Below are positions 33,451 to 44,799 of a DNA stretch of 64,000 nucleotides, in pieces. The stretch is from Imbricaverruca yamaguchii (Eukaryota; Arthropoda; Thecostraca; Neoverrucidae), in the NCBI GenBank assembly GCA_034440575.1, contig JAOTOL010001397.1, positions 642,501 through 706,500 on the forward strand, read 5' to 3'. Within the stretch, counting starts at the first letter, position 1. Each line of letters begins with the position of its first letter. The notes under the pieces are model-generated. The model was given only the letters and a program-made list of their open reading frames with translations, was not told the DNA's origin and did not search any database. A program made the translations under genes and the position numbers.

Positions 33451-35434
33451 GAATATTTGCTTAAAGTTTTCTTGCATAACACAATGGTCCTTTTAATTGC
33501 AGATATATTGCATAGCCCAAGGGTTCCTTTGTATTCAGGGGAACTTGTGGGATCGGGGCTCGACCTCTCAACCGAAGCATATTCCGCTTGTGAAATTTGC
33601 AGGATACTGCAACTGCTTTCGTTTTCCCCATTTACAGCAACATTTTGTCGGGACAAGTTGGCTTTTCATTAAAAAGAAATGTATCCCAACATAAAATGTC
33701 CAATAAGTTAACATGCGCCCTGGAGGGCCTCTGAAAATTACGCGCACTGAAGGCGGTGCGGTTTCCGCCCCCTAAGATCTCGGCTCCTGTTAAGGCTAGA
33801 GCAAAGAAATTCGTAGGGTGGATGGGCACAGTAGTGAACTCTATTGTGTGCAAATTTCATGACCTTAGGTCAGTATGTTGATGGTCAAATAAGGTCAAAG
33901 TATAAGAATTTTCTGGTTTTGTGTGGCTTGGCTTTTCATTGTTATGGGTCGCTGTGATTGTGTTTAAATGCTCCAAAATCAGCATTAATGATGTTTTGCA
34001 CATTGCTAGTGATGCAATGCAGATGCCAGATCCGCCATCTGACCTCAGGTCACTTGTATAGGAGCACTTTGTCAGGTCACCACTTGCTCCAGTTACCGGA
34101 ACCGGGCCGCCCGCCCGACTTCTCCGTTGGGCGGCTCGGCGCAATCGGCTTCGCGAAGAAAGGAGTCAAATACATTAATAAAATATGGAAACGCTCAGGT
34201 ACTTAATGAAAAACAGTATATTTTCGGATGTGTAGGGAGCAACATGCAAAGTGACATGAATCGCATGACAGCCATTTGTATTTATGACAACATTTCAGTT
34301 GACCAAGTTTGGTTCCATTAACCTGTCATGAACTTGACCTGACCTGACCTCGGTGGCCTAACACGACTTTTAAATTATATGGTATAACAATATACATCAA
34401 ACAAGTCCCTAGCGTTGTCAAGAACACTTACCTTTTGCCAATACACTCGGAGCGCATCAGCGCCGATTTTTGTGATCTGGCGCTGCGAATTTTTTACTTT
34501 AACGGCCCCTAGCTCTATTTTTTCCTTGAAACAACGCGCCGGTCGTTTCTACAGGTACGCAAGCAATGGCGTATATCGACCGCTAAAGTCTGGAGTTATG
34601 TACGAAAAACCAGAGGTGGGCGGATTTCGCCCCCCCCCCCGTCCTCCAGGGCGCGTGTTAAATCGCATATTAACTGTCCGAAAGGATGGGAAACAAATTC
34701 ATCGCGACATACTCCGATGTCGCGATTAATTCATTTATCCCCATAACGAGAAGGAAGCCACATTTAAACCTTATGAAAAGTTGGTTTGCCGGGTCCTGTT
34801 CGCCCTCGGTTTTCCACACGAATTCCTCGGTTGCCTCTCCAAATTCCTCCAGGTTTTCATGTCCTGGGATGAAAGGCCAAATAAAAATCCTACCATACCT
34901 ATCTTTTTCTGCTCATCATCACGATTTTCTAGCGCTGAGGCTGGACAGTGGCTTCTGGTTTGCAGATGGCGATGCGCAATAAAAACGTAGCCATTTATGC
35001 TTCCAAGCTTTTGATGGCATCACCTCTAACTATTTGTCTTAATCGAATACTTCCTATCCAGTCTTGGTTTGTTTGCACTTGCTCGCGTATTCCCAACGTT
35101 GTCAAAAGCTGGCACCGTTTGGCGCGAACAACAGGAATATTTTGATTTGGACAGGGAGTGTTCTTTTGTCTTTATTTTGACCCCGTGTACTAGCACTAAA
35201 TGGTACAACGGAATATAGTATATTTTCGAGTTCTTTAATATACTTTGTTCCAGCCCCTTGCGATATTTGCGGTATTCATGTGACGTCATGTGAAGATGCA
35301 AGATATGTTTTTATACCTACCTAAGCTTTCATCTGTGGCGCAGCGACGACAGCGAATTGTTATTTTTGAGGTTTGGTTATACGATGCTCTGCTAGTATGG
35401 AAAATTCAGATATGCGGCTGACGAATATTGTTGA
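33451..35434. other. Unassigned sequence with AGATCT/AGGTCA repeat copies
   Basis: No gene is recognised. About 33740-33900 and 34330-34360 carry AGATCT and several AGGTCA/TGACCT motifs. The G/C run region near 34620 resembles 58380. Confidence 0.35.
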
Positions 35435-35442
35435 TTCCTAAG

Positions 35443-36034
35443 CGGGGTGGGAAACTTACTTTGCGGGTTTGGAGTCTGAGTGCAAATATATTTCTTCCGG
35501 AGTACATTTTAATGGACATTATTTTTCATGCATAGAATATATTTGCCGGTAACCGACGGAAAAATTATATGTATCTAGTCAGTACCTACGTAATATGCAA
35601 AAGTAATACACATCACCATTTTTGGTCACAGTCAGTACCTACGTAATATGCATAAGTAGTACACATCACCATTGTTTCTGGAGACGCATAGGCCGAATTC
35701 GTAGTGACCGGAGGCCACTGTTCAATGCGCAGGCACGAAGTTTGGTGTTTTGCCGTCGGCATTTCCGCTGATTGGGGTGTGTTGTGTGTGTTCGGGTATT
35801 GTTTGTGTGCTTGATGTTACGAAAAGTGGCTAGTTTATTTGGTAATCGTAAGTAGAATAACATGTTTGGCGGATGTTTTATTCAATCTTGTATTAGTCTT
35901 TTAGTGGTATTTTTGTTCCTTCTGCATGTTTTTGTCTGAGTACATGTGGAACCCATTCTATCTAGTATGAATCTGGAGTGCAAAAATGTTTTAAGAGATT
36001 AAATCTCTTAAGAAGTGCCTTAATTCCCACCTTG
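35443..36034. mobile_element. Non-autonomous hAT-like DNA transposon, copy 2
   Basis: A 592-bp element bounded by CGGGGTGGGAA and TTCCCACCTTG (imperfect inverted repeats). It is flanked by identical 8-bp TTCCTAAG at 35435-35442 and 36035-36042. It has no open frame for a transposase. It aligns with 4809-5829 but retains about 20 CpGs. A partial internal duplication (CAGTACCTACGTAATATGC, 35580 and 35632) is specific to this copy. Confidence 0.88.
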
Positions 36035-36399
36035 TTCCTAAGATATTAAACATGTCTTAGGTTAAGAGTAGAATGTCTTCAGTTCATAAGATACAACAAC
36101 CAGAACAACATACCTGAACCTATTATCATTTTTGCTTGTTGAAGTTTAACGAATTGAAGTTGAAACCATAGCTGGGTTTTCCCAATAAGAGCCTAGGCCT
36201 AGCCAGCTATGTCTTGTAATATTTTAAGCTTCAGTGTGCCTTGCACACAGGATAAAAGCAAAATACATGTTACTGACATATGCCCATAGTTTAAGACATA
36301 AAGACATAAAGACATAAAAGATTAGTGCAACTCTGAGCCACAAGGGCCCTTCTTGGTTGCACTCTGTACACTGAACCAGTTGCCCACCAAATCTGCCAA

Positions 36400-37148
36400 T
36401 CAGCCCTCCCTGTAATACTGAAAAGCAAGCCCTCTATTCTTATAATGATTGTCTATGCTGTTTTTAAAGATGTTCAATGTGCTGCTACTGACGATGTTTT
36501 CTGGCAGCTGGTTCCAGTGTTCCACTACCCTGTTGGTGAAGAAAGTTTGCCTTAACCTTGTTCTGTTGTGGTTAATTTTAATTTTGAATTTATGACCTCT
36601 AATTGCATCATTTCTGTTAAATTCAAACATTTCCCAAGGTATCCCCTCTCCAGACCATTGACAAATTTAAAGACCTCGATGAGATCTCCTCTCAGCCTTC
36701 TATATCTAAGTGAAAACATATTCAATTTCTTCAATCTTTCCTCATATGCCAGGTTGCTTATGCCATTAACCATTTTTGTAGCCCTCTTTTGTACTCTCTC
36801 TAAAAGCCAACAATCTTTTTCATAGCTAGGAGACCAAGCTTGGATGCAGTATTCCAAATGTGGCCTGACGTATGCACAGTAAAGCTTCCTGATCACTTCC
36901 TCACTTCTGTATGATACATTCCTATTTATTGCCCCGAGCATTCTCAGTGCCTTCTTCCTGGCTTCCTTGGTCTGTTCTGATGCCCCCAATTTTGTGTTTA
37001 GAATAACACCTAAATCCTTCTCCTGTTGAGTCACTGATAGCACTTGGCCACCCATCAAGTATGGAGCCTTCATATGCTGCTTACCTACATGCATGATTTT
37101 GCACTTATCAAAGTTAAATTTCATTTGCCATTCTTCGGACCACTTCAC
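36400..37148 (-). pseudogene. CR1 ORF2 C-terminal part (thumb and tail), frameshifted
   Basis: Two overlapping minus frames continue ORF2. The first (37148-36552) runs from MKWSEEWQMKFNFDKCKIM to the thumb LGVILNTKLGASEQTKEARK and KLYCAYVRPHLEYCIQAWSP. The second (36630-36400) has RLRQTFFTNRVVEHWNQLPE and a stop at 36400. One frameshift lies near 37155 and another near 36620. The same thumb is at 10263-10790 in the truncated relative. Confidence 0.85.
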
Positions 37149-37156
37149 AAGTTCGT

Positions 37157-39400
37157 CTAAGTCTTTTGCAGCGAGATATGCTCATCCTGACCTGTTATTG
37201 CCCTAAAGACCTTCAAATCATCTGCAAATTTCAAAACTTTACTGCTTAGGCCACTTTCAATGTTATTTACAAATATAATGAACAGTAATGGCCCTAGTAC
37301 TGACCCCTGGGGGACTCCACTAAGAACATTTTGCCATGATGACTTTGTACCATTTAGCATCACTCTTTGCTGTCTATCTGAAAGCCACAACTCTATCCAT
37401 TTTAAGATGCTACCTGCAATACCATGGGACTGAAGCTGTATCATTAACCGTTTATGGGGTACCTTGTCAAAGGCCTTACTAAAGTCAAGATATGCTACAT
37501 CAACCTGATTTCCCTGCTCAAATTGTTCTGTGGCGAAGTTCAAAAAGTCCAAGAGGTTTGTGAGACACGATCGTCCTTTTCTAAATCCATGTTGAGTATC
37601 TTGAATCAATCTGCTACCTTTCAGATAACTAACTATTCTATCCTTGATAATTGATTCGAGTACCTTGCAGACTAGGGATGTGAGACTTATTGGCCTATAG
37701 TTTTCAACTTTCCCTCTTTCTCCTTTCTTGAAAATAGGAACTACATTTGCCCTTTTCCAATCGGTTGGAATTTCATTATGTGAAACTGATCTACAAAATA
37801 TTATACTAAGTGGAAATGCCAGTTCCTTTTCAGTTTCCCGCAACACCCTAGCATAAATATCATCAGGTCCTGCTGCCTTATTTGGCTTTATTTTCCTGAT
37901 ATGATTGTAAACAACATCACTACCAATGAAATCAACATCATTTGTCACATCCCATGTAACTGAACTATGGTGTACGGTCGGCAGATTGGTCATATCTTCC
38001 AATGTAAACACTGATTTGAACTGCTTGCTCAGCTCCTCAACCATCTCACTATCCTCACCCAATGTAGTCCCGTTTACTTCCAGTGGACCAATTGTGCTAG
38101 AAACTTTACTCAGCTTGTAGAAACTAAAGAACTTTTTACTGTCCCCATTACAGTTTCTAGCTAAATCCAGTTCCTTTGCTCGCTTTGCTGCTCTGGTTTT
38201 TTGCTTCACAGTGTCTCTAGCTTTTCGATACGCCTTTAGATTAATGACATTTGAGGCTTCTTTAAAAACTCTAAATGCAGTTTTCTTAGCCCTAATTGCT
38301 TTTATCACGTCTGGTGTAAGCCATGCTGGCTTTCCTACCCTTCTTTTGCGTCTTTGCTTTTGGGGGACATGTCTAATCTGAGTTTCCTTTAAGTAAGATT
38401 TGAACTTTTCCCACATTTCACAGGCATTTAAATTGGAGAATTCTTCTTCCCATCTGATGGCACTTAAAGCCGTTCTCATGCCGTTAAAGTCTGCTCTGTT
38501 GAAATTTGGAACCTTTACCAAATTATCCTTGATAATTTCCCCTACATGTGCCTTGAATCTAACTATGTTATGGTCACTTTTTCCCAGAGTTTCGCCTACA
38601 GTCAAGTCTTGAACCAAGTCACTTAAATCCGAGAATACAAGGTCCAAGAATGAACCATGCCTGGTAGGTTCCGATACAAACTGGTGTAAGAACAGGTCCT
38701 CTTCAAGGCATTTCCTGAACATTTTGCATGATGGGGAGCCAACACCAGCATTTTCATAACCTTTTAGATTAAAGTCACCGAGAATAAGGCACTTCCTCTT
38801 AAAGTTTCTACTGATTTCCTCACAAATCACCTTGTCAAGCTCCAGTTGCTGAGAATGTGGCAGGGTTCCTGATCGGTAGAAAGCTCCTATCCTAAGAGTA
38901 TTGCTGTTGCCTTTTCCCACAGTGACATCAAGCCAAATGGACTCCACAGACACATTTTTATCCCCACCTGCTACTTTTTGAGAACTGAATAAGCTATTCA
39001 CATAGAGCATTACACCACCCCCTTTCATTGCTGGACCCCTATTGCACGAAAACATATTGTATCCCTGGATCTCATAGTCCTGTAAGTTATCTCCAAAATA
39101 TCCTTCACTGACCCATGCCTCCGTAATGCAAACAAAATCCGGTTCCTCCTCAGCAACATAACACTTGAACTCATCAAATTTGGAACGGATACTCTGAGCA
39201 TTAAACATCATACACTTAACAAATGCTCCATAACCACCTTTGGCTTTTTCATATTGAGGAGTTCTTTTATCACTAGATGAACTATAACTCTGTCCCCTTG
39301 AGTTGCTGCTGTCCCTATTTGCAGACTTTGAGGTTCTATTACCTTGGCTGACACTATTGGAATATTCCTGAGTTGGCAATGCAATTTCATCCCTCCCCAC
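37157..39400 (-). CDS. CR1 ORF2: AP endonuclease + reverse transcriptase (frame open for 747 codons)
   Basis: Performs target-primed reverse transcription. The endonuclease occupies about residues 60-280, with MFNAQSIRSKF, the catalytic Glu in CITEAWV, LILGDFNLKG and KSDHNIVRF. A basic linker (KPAWLTPDVIKAIRAKK) follows. RT has PNKAAGPDDIYARVL, NYRPISLTSLVCKVLE, QHGFRKGRSC, YLDFSKAFDKVPH, GVPQGSVLGPLLF and intact FADD near the C-terminus. The open frame starts just after the ORF1 stop with a GTG rather than ATG, and the nearest ATG (39405) is in another frame. The frame ends early through the frameshift near 37155. Confidence 0.88.
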   Translation of the reverse strand: MGRDEIALPTQEYSNSVSQGNRTSKSANRDSSNSRGQSYSSSSDKRTPQYEKAKGGYGAFVKCMMFNAQSIRSKFDEFKCYVAEEEPDFVCITEAWVSEGYFGDNLQDYEIQGYNMFSCNRGPAMKGGGVMLYVNSLFSSQKVAGGDKNVSVESIWLDVTVGKGNSNTLRIGAFYRSGTLPHSQQLELDKVICEEISRNFKRKCLILGDFNLKGYENAGVGSPSCKMFRKCLEEDLFLHQFVSEPTRHGSFLDLVFSDLSDLVQDLTVGETLGKSDHNIVRFKAHVGEIIKDNLVKVPNFNRADFNGMRTALSAIRWEEEFSNLNACEMWEKFKSYLKETQIRHVPQKQRRKRRVGKPAWLTPDVIKAIRAKKTAFRVFKEASNVINLKAYRKARDTVKQKTRAAKRAKELDLARNCNGDSKKFFSFYKLSKVSSTIGPLEVNGTTLGEDSEMVEELSKQFKSVFTLEDMTNLPTVHHSSVTWDVTNDVDFIGSDVVYNHIRKIKPNKAAGPDDIYARVLRETEKELAFPLSIIFCRSVSHNEIPTDWKRANVVPIFKKGERGKVENYRPISLTSLVCKVLESIIKDRIVSYLKGSRLIQDTQHGFRKGRSCLTNLLDFLNFATEQFEQGNQVDVAYLDFSKAFDKVPHKRLMIQLQSHGIAGSILKWIELWLSDRQQRVMLNGTKSSWQNVLSGVPQGSVLGPLLFIIFVNNIESGLSSKVLKFADDLKVFRAITGQDEHISLQKT

Positions 39401-39408
39401 CCCATTTC

Positions 39409-40361
39409 CTAGTTTCCCTGAAGGACATGCTCATATACTTTGCCTAACACATGGACCCCCTTCTCAGAAAAATGCAGCCCATCCCTCTGATAGAGGTCCC
39501 ACGATGCATAAAACCTGCTCCACTCGTCTACAAATGTAAAACCTAGCTCCTGGCAGAGCTTTCCTACCCTGGTGTTAGCTGCCAGTGCCCTAGAGCTCCA
39601 CTCAGGGGAGGCTCTAGCCCTAGGCAAAATTCCTGTTACAAGCACTCTATTGGTACCCTTCAGGGTGGCCAGAAGGGCCCTGTACTCCCGCAGAAGCTCC
39701 TCGCTCCTAGTATGACCTATGTTATTTACCCCTACATGCACTATGACTGTGTTAAACTGGTGATCACTGGTGACCTGTGCCACCGCAGGTACCAGGTCCT
39801 TCACCTTGGCACCAGGCCTGGTGATGCACCTCCTGTCCCTCCTACCTTTACAAAATACCCGCTCTAAATGACGCACACGAGAGTCTCCTATGACCAGCAC
39901 TGACTCCTTACTATTGCTATCCTGGGGGCAGTCATCCAATGCCTGGAACATATTTGTTGTTACTATGCCTGCCCGCTGGGCCGGTCGGCTACACTTCCTC
40001 CCGCTCCTACCACCTGCCACCTGCCACTCGCTGACCCTTTCCTTAGGTTCGCGTCTCCAAATCCTCCACCCCTGACCTCATGCCACTTCCCTCCTGTGAC
40101 CTACCAGAACTACCCCTCCTCTGTTCACTATTAACACTATTAACACCCCTCTTGAGAGATCCCAGCCACCTCCACAGTAGGGGAAACCTCAGCTACCTGG
40201 TGGCCTGCGACCACCTGGGCATATGATGTCCCTGCTACGGATTGACCCCTTGTTGCTTTATCTTGCCTACCCTGTGCAACAAGGGCAGCCTTGAGGTTGG
40301 AAACCTCTGCCTTAAGGGTCCTAATTTCTTCCTCTAGTGCCTGCATCCTGGTCGAAACCAT
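39409..40361 (-). CDS. CR1 ORF1: coiled coil + SGNH/GDSL-type esterase (one frame break)
   Basis: The N-terminal part (40361-40140) starts MVSTRMQALEEEIRTLKAEV, a short leucine-rich coiled coil probably for multimerisation. After a frame break near 40030-40140, the second part (40020-39409) carries an SGNH hydrolase fold: VLVIGDSRVRHLE (block I, nucleophile Ser), VHVGVNNIGHTRSEE (block III, Asn) and YQRDGLHFSEKG (block V, Asp-x-x-His as DGLH). ORF1 proteins with an esterase domain are typical of many CR1/L2 elements. Their exact role, perhaps in membrane or RNP handling, is unsettled. The stop at 39409 is 8 nt from the ORF2 frame. Confidence 0.85.
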
Positions 40362-40415
40362 CCTAAACGCTGCAGCTTATGCCTAGATTTAGATTCAAAT
40401 TAACTTGCTAAATTA

Positions 40416-41066
40416 ACTTGCTAAACAACCGATAAAAAGCTAACTATCATTCACTATAAATCGCTACCTCCTATACTGTCAGTTAAATATCTGAGTGCCT
40501 CAAGAAAAGCAGAAACTATTAAACAATTGTTTGTTTTTTTGTTTTGTTTTTCTTTTTAAATAAATTAAATAACTAAACAAGATGTCTAATCTAATTGTCT
40601 TCCACACAAGTAGACAACTATATAAATATCCCTTTGATATCACTTATGGCTAGACAGAAAAATGAACAGTCACACAGCACTTATGAATACCCCCAACTTA
40701 CTACTAATTAAACTATCTTAAACTTCAACACCAAACACACTTGCTAAACAACCGACAAAAAAGCTAACTATCATTCACTATAAGTCGCTACCTCCTATAC
40801 TGTCAGTTAAATATCTGAGTGCCTCAAGAAAAGCAGAAACTATTAAACAATTGTTTTTTTTTTTGTTTTGTTTTGTTTTTTAAATAAATTAAATAACTAA
40901 ACAAGGTGTCTAATCTAATTGTCTTCCACACAAGTAGACAACTATATACATATCACTTTGATATCACTTATGGCTAGACAGAAAAATGAACAGTCACACA
41001 GCACTTATGAATACCCGCAACTTACTACTAATTAAACTATCTTAAACTTCAACACCAAACACACTA
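40416..41066 (-). repeat. Two tandem 325-bp monomers in the CR1 5' untranslated region
   Basis: Unit 40416-40740 and unit 40741-41066 are nearly identical. Both start TTGCTAAACAACCGA on the plus strand and end CTTCAACACCAAACACAC. They differ by a few substitutions and the length of a T run. A third partial unit start (AACTTGCTAAATTAACTTGC) precedes them at about 40400. Placement directly upstream of ORF1 suggests promoter monomers. Confidence 0.8.
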
Positions 41067-41229
41067 TGCACACCAAAAAATAAATAAAGTATGTTAGGAT
41101 AGTATGAATGTTGTCTAATGTACTTATCAAATCTACACACTTGTAATATCTCCTACTACAGAAATCGAAGAGTCGAGAACACGCCGAAGCCACGAGGCCT
41201 CCCTTTGGCGCATACAAGATGGCGTCCTG

Positions 41230-43465
41230 CGGCGTCGCTAGGTTAATATAGTATAGTTTGCGTGCTACGAAAATGCTTATGAGATAAAAACTAATGAAAT
41301 ATAATAACAGAAGTAATTGCTAAGCACCTATCCACAGCTTAGACTAGAGTACTGCCCTGTTCTGCAGCGACTTATCTGGAAACCTGGAGCTCTGGCGCGC
41401 GTGCTTCCACCTTGACAGCTGGCGGCAAAGTTTAATATGCACATGAGATAATATGAGGCTGAGGTAGGTATATTGTATGTTTGGTTGAAGCACCCTTAAA
41501 CTCAAATAGCTAACTAAGGTATATTGTTAAGGAAGTATGTTGTAGCAAGTATCTGTTGCAAAGTATCTGGTGATACAGTTTATCAAAATTGATTTTAAAA
41601 GTTTTTGTAGAAGTATTTTTATGTTGGAATTGTTCCATAGCTCTAAGGGTAGTATTAAAGAGCATTCTGATGGAAATATCCTCATTTACAACTATGCTGC
41701 TTCTTTGTCAACTCAATTTTCTTGTGGATAACCATGCATGATGAATGCCATTTTTCCACTGGATTGCATATGCATTGGAGTATTCCTTCTGCATGATCAC
41801 ATCACAGACTTAAAGATTAGCAACTTAAGGTGCACTGAGTGCTTCTGCTGATTCACAGAAGGCACATCTTGAGGATTTGTGACCATGCATCCATGAAAAT
41901 ATAGCTGAATACAGTATTCATCAGCCTCTTTTGAAGACAAGTAAGGCACATTTTTCCTGAGCAAATAATGTGAACATTTGGTAAGATTGCCTGGTAGTAA
42001 TGTTGGTGAACAACATTAATTATGTTTGATCTTCTGTCTCTTATTCCAAAAATTGTGTGGAAAGGGGGCTGAAACATGTATGTATTTATTCATGCCAATA
42101 TTCTAAGCTTCAGCACACTGTATATTCACTTTCAGGTTAATTTTCTTTCAATTTTTTACAAATCATTTCAGGGGGAGTTTGTGTGCCCTGTGTTCTCACT
42201 CTAGTGTACACCATGGTCAATGCTGGCAACATCCCTCCAAGGCTGGTGCATGGCAGGGCCTCCTCTAGGAAATTTTAGCTTGGTGTGATTTCTTGCTCAT
42301 ACCTAATCAGTACAATGTGGAATCACTGGTGGATCATGTCCTCTGGTTGGGGGAGCTTCGCCCCTAGTGGCATACCTAGATTTTATGCCATGCAAGGGGG
42401 TAAACAGATTTGGAGTGTCCATCCTACTACTTTTGGCTTCAAGGTGCCAGATTTTGACCACTATTTTCCCAAAATGTACTCACCAGAGCCAAAATCATGA
42501 TGTAAATCATGAAAGCCTAGCCCCTCCCTAACAACATCACTTTTTGGGATACATTTTGTGGGTGGTCTCTGACCCTACTCATCAATCACTTTCTGATGAC
42601 ACCTCTTTCATTTTAATGCAAATCTTAGTTTGGAGATCAGGGGGGTTATATCACTCCTGAGATGGGGTGTGAGGTTATGACCAGAAATATTGGGATGGTT
42701 AAGTAGTGAGGCATACACTGTAATATTGAATAAAAAATAATAAAAATGTCACATCATCTAATCTAACCTAGCCTGATATTGCTTTTGAGAAAAAATCAGA
42801 ATGGTAAAATTTGGAATATTTTCAACAGTTTATGTTCTTAAAAATGTTGGAATGAAAGGCCTCACATAATATAGACTGTGAATCTATTTCCCATACTTTG
42901 CAGTCTGGCGATACTTTGCAGTCCCATACTTTGCAGTGTGGTGATAAATATAGACAAACTGGTAAATTTCTGCTTTAAGGTGTTTTTTATTCTTGGATTA
43001 TGTCATTCCAATGCAATCAAGGTTCTTGAATGGGACTAGGATGATGGAACCAGTCATTTCCTGTGCAAATGCTTCCTTTTCAGTTTATTGGCAAAATAAC
43101 ACCAAACACTGGTTTGTGTTATATAGTATAGTATGGGAAGTAATGTTAAAAAGTAATAGAATGTCTCATAGCCTAATGTGACCTAGCCTAACCTGGCATC
43201 CTTCTGGAGAAAACAAAGGGAAACAATTAACAATTTTGAACAATTTATATACTCAAAATTTTAAGATAAAAAATTATAACTAATATAGACTAATCTGTTC
43301 TGCTTTTCAAGGGCACAATTTTAATTATTTTTGTGAACATTTTAAAAAAGTTTTCCAACTTAGAACACCTAAAACAACAAAACCTAATCAAACTTAACCT
43401 GACCCATTGCTTGTTTTATGGAAGAAAAGTGTGTGTAAAGCATGTCTTGTGAACATTTTAAAACA
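41230..43465. other. Non-coding block, CpG-depleted from about 41,500
   Basis: I count two CpGs (near 42359 and 42908) between 41,500 and 43,460. Scattered CTAACCTA-like tracts occur (about 42755-42775, 43180-43195, 43380-43405). No coding sequence is recognised. Confidence 0.5.
41477..41516 (+). mobile_element. Ultrashort retroposon copy (40 bp) with perfect 11-bp target duplication
   Basis: Identical AGGTATATTGT flanks lie at 41466-41476 and 41517-41527. The insert includes GTTGAAGCACCCTTAAAC, a CpG-decayed form of GTCGATGCGCCCTTAAAC, and the tail AATAGCTAACTA. Confidence 0.75.
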
Positions 43466-44298
43466 CAATAATAGCGACAAACCTATGCGTGGGGCGTTAT
43501 GCTGAACATGGCGCGACAGCTTGGGGTCAGCCTGTTAAAAGGGTATTGGGTAAAATGTTATATGTAACAAATTACCCTGGTGATGCCTGTATCATTGTTT
43601 TAATTAATTATGTGTTGCACATATGTATCAACCCTCGCAGAGCCCGAGGGTGGATGGGCTCTTGAGATCCCCCTCGTTTTTGTTTGCAGGAGTTGCCAAA
43701 CGAGTAGACACAATGACGCCAGGTCATCAGTAGCTCATCCATCTGTTTTGCTTATTTTGTCAAGATTTCAAGTCAGGTGGTCAAACGTCGTCGACCGGGA
43801 ATTTCTTAAGGGGAGTGATGTTGCAAAGTATTCAGAGCCCGCTCATGGTAGTTGCAATAATCCAGCGCACAACTCGGGTTACGCTATCTTTTCATGAAGG
43901 CTAACGAAATTCCATCTGGAAATGTTAATTTAGGTCAATGTTACTGACCTGAGGTCACGTCAGTTTCCGCGTATCTTTTTATATTCAGTAGGGAAATTCA
44001 ATTTGTGGGTGATTTGTCACCCTATGTATGATGAATACTATGCATTAAGCATTCTGAGTTAATTGATGCACTAAAGGTCAGTGGCATCAGATCAGGTCGA
44101 TTATCTTGTATATTCTACCCAGTGCTATCTTATACAGAATGCTACTGTTTCTCACCAAATTGCATTTGAATTCAGTTTCACCTCCGCCTGTGTCGTGCGA
44201 CATGATATCGGATGACAATCGAAAAATCTGAGATGACCTGACGTGAATGTTGAATGGAAACATGTAGTGGTTTTCATCATGTCCAGGGACTAAGTCGG
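43466..44298. other. Unassigned sequence with normal CpG content
   Basis: No gene is recognised. AGGTCA/TGACCT motifs occur near 43930-43965 and 44075-44100. Confidence 0.3.
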
Positions 44299-44401
44299 AC
44301 ATTTCCCAATCCCGCGGCCCACCGGCGAAACAGTGTGGGCGGCGCCATTAGCCGTGAATGTGCATAAAGTGTGTCGTGAACCAACCAATAAACAAACGAC
44401 A
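44299..44401 (+). mobile_element. SINE-B, 5'-truncated, with perfect 14-bp target duplication
   Basis: AGGGACTAAGTCGG is repeated exactly at 44285-44298 and 44402-44415. The insert starts ACATTTCCCAATCCCGCGG inside the SINE-B body and ends AACCAATAAACAAACGACA. Confidence 0.88.
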
Positions 44402-44639
44402 AGGGACTAAGTCGGGATCATTATTTCAACATAGTACACCTTCTGGCGACCTTATTATCATTCAAAATGCAAATACAAAGTAGGCTACGTGCTCTCCATG
44501 ACTACAGCCTTGAAACGGGGTGTTTAATCCTCGCGTGCGCAGATCGAAAGTTCGATAGTGTCTTTCAAGAGCCTCTCCCACCCCCACCCACTCGGTCCGG
44601 AGGTGGATTCGCGTGCCGGCGCGGCGAGGACTAAAGTGT

Positions 44640-44785
44640 GTACTACTACTAAAATATATACTAATATAATATAATACTATTATATTAATATACTAATATA
44701 TAAATATACTAATACTAATACACTAGTATATATACTATAATATAATATAATACTAATATAATAATATACTAATAATCTACTAAAA
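44640..44785. repeat. AT-rich microsatellite (TAATATAC-like)
   Basis: Degenerate runs of ACTAATATA/TAATATAAT. Confidence 0.8.
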
Positions 44786-44799
44786 GTGTGATGCCGACG

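Larger units (their letters stand above)
36294..41220 (-). mobile_element. Near-complete CR1-clade LINE
   Basis: Read on the minus strand: a 5' region with two 325-bp monomers (41066-40416), ORF1 (40361-39409), ORF2 (39400-36400) and a 3' untranslated region with GGGCCCTTGTGGC. It ends in three TTATGTCT octamers (36317-36294). The 5' end near 41220 is inferred from loss of similarity and the GC-rich start, not from target duplications. Only a few frameshifts separate it from an intact element. Confidence 0.85.

Noticed and set aside
41200..41235. AAGATGGCG motif at the CR1 5' end as a YY1-type promoter site.
   Set aside because: The motif is present but in the opposite orientation to the element, and one short match is weak evidence.
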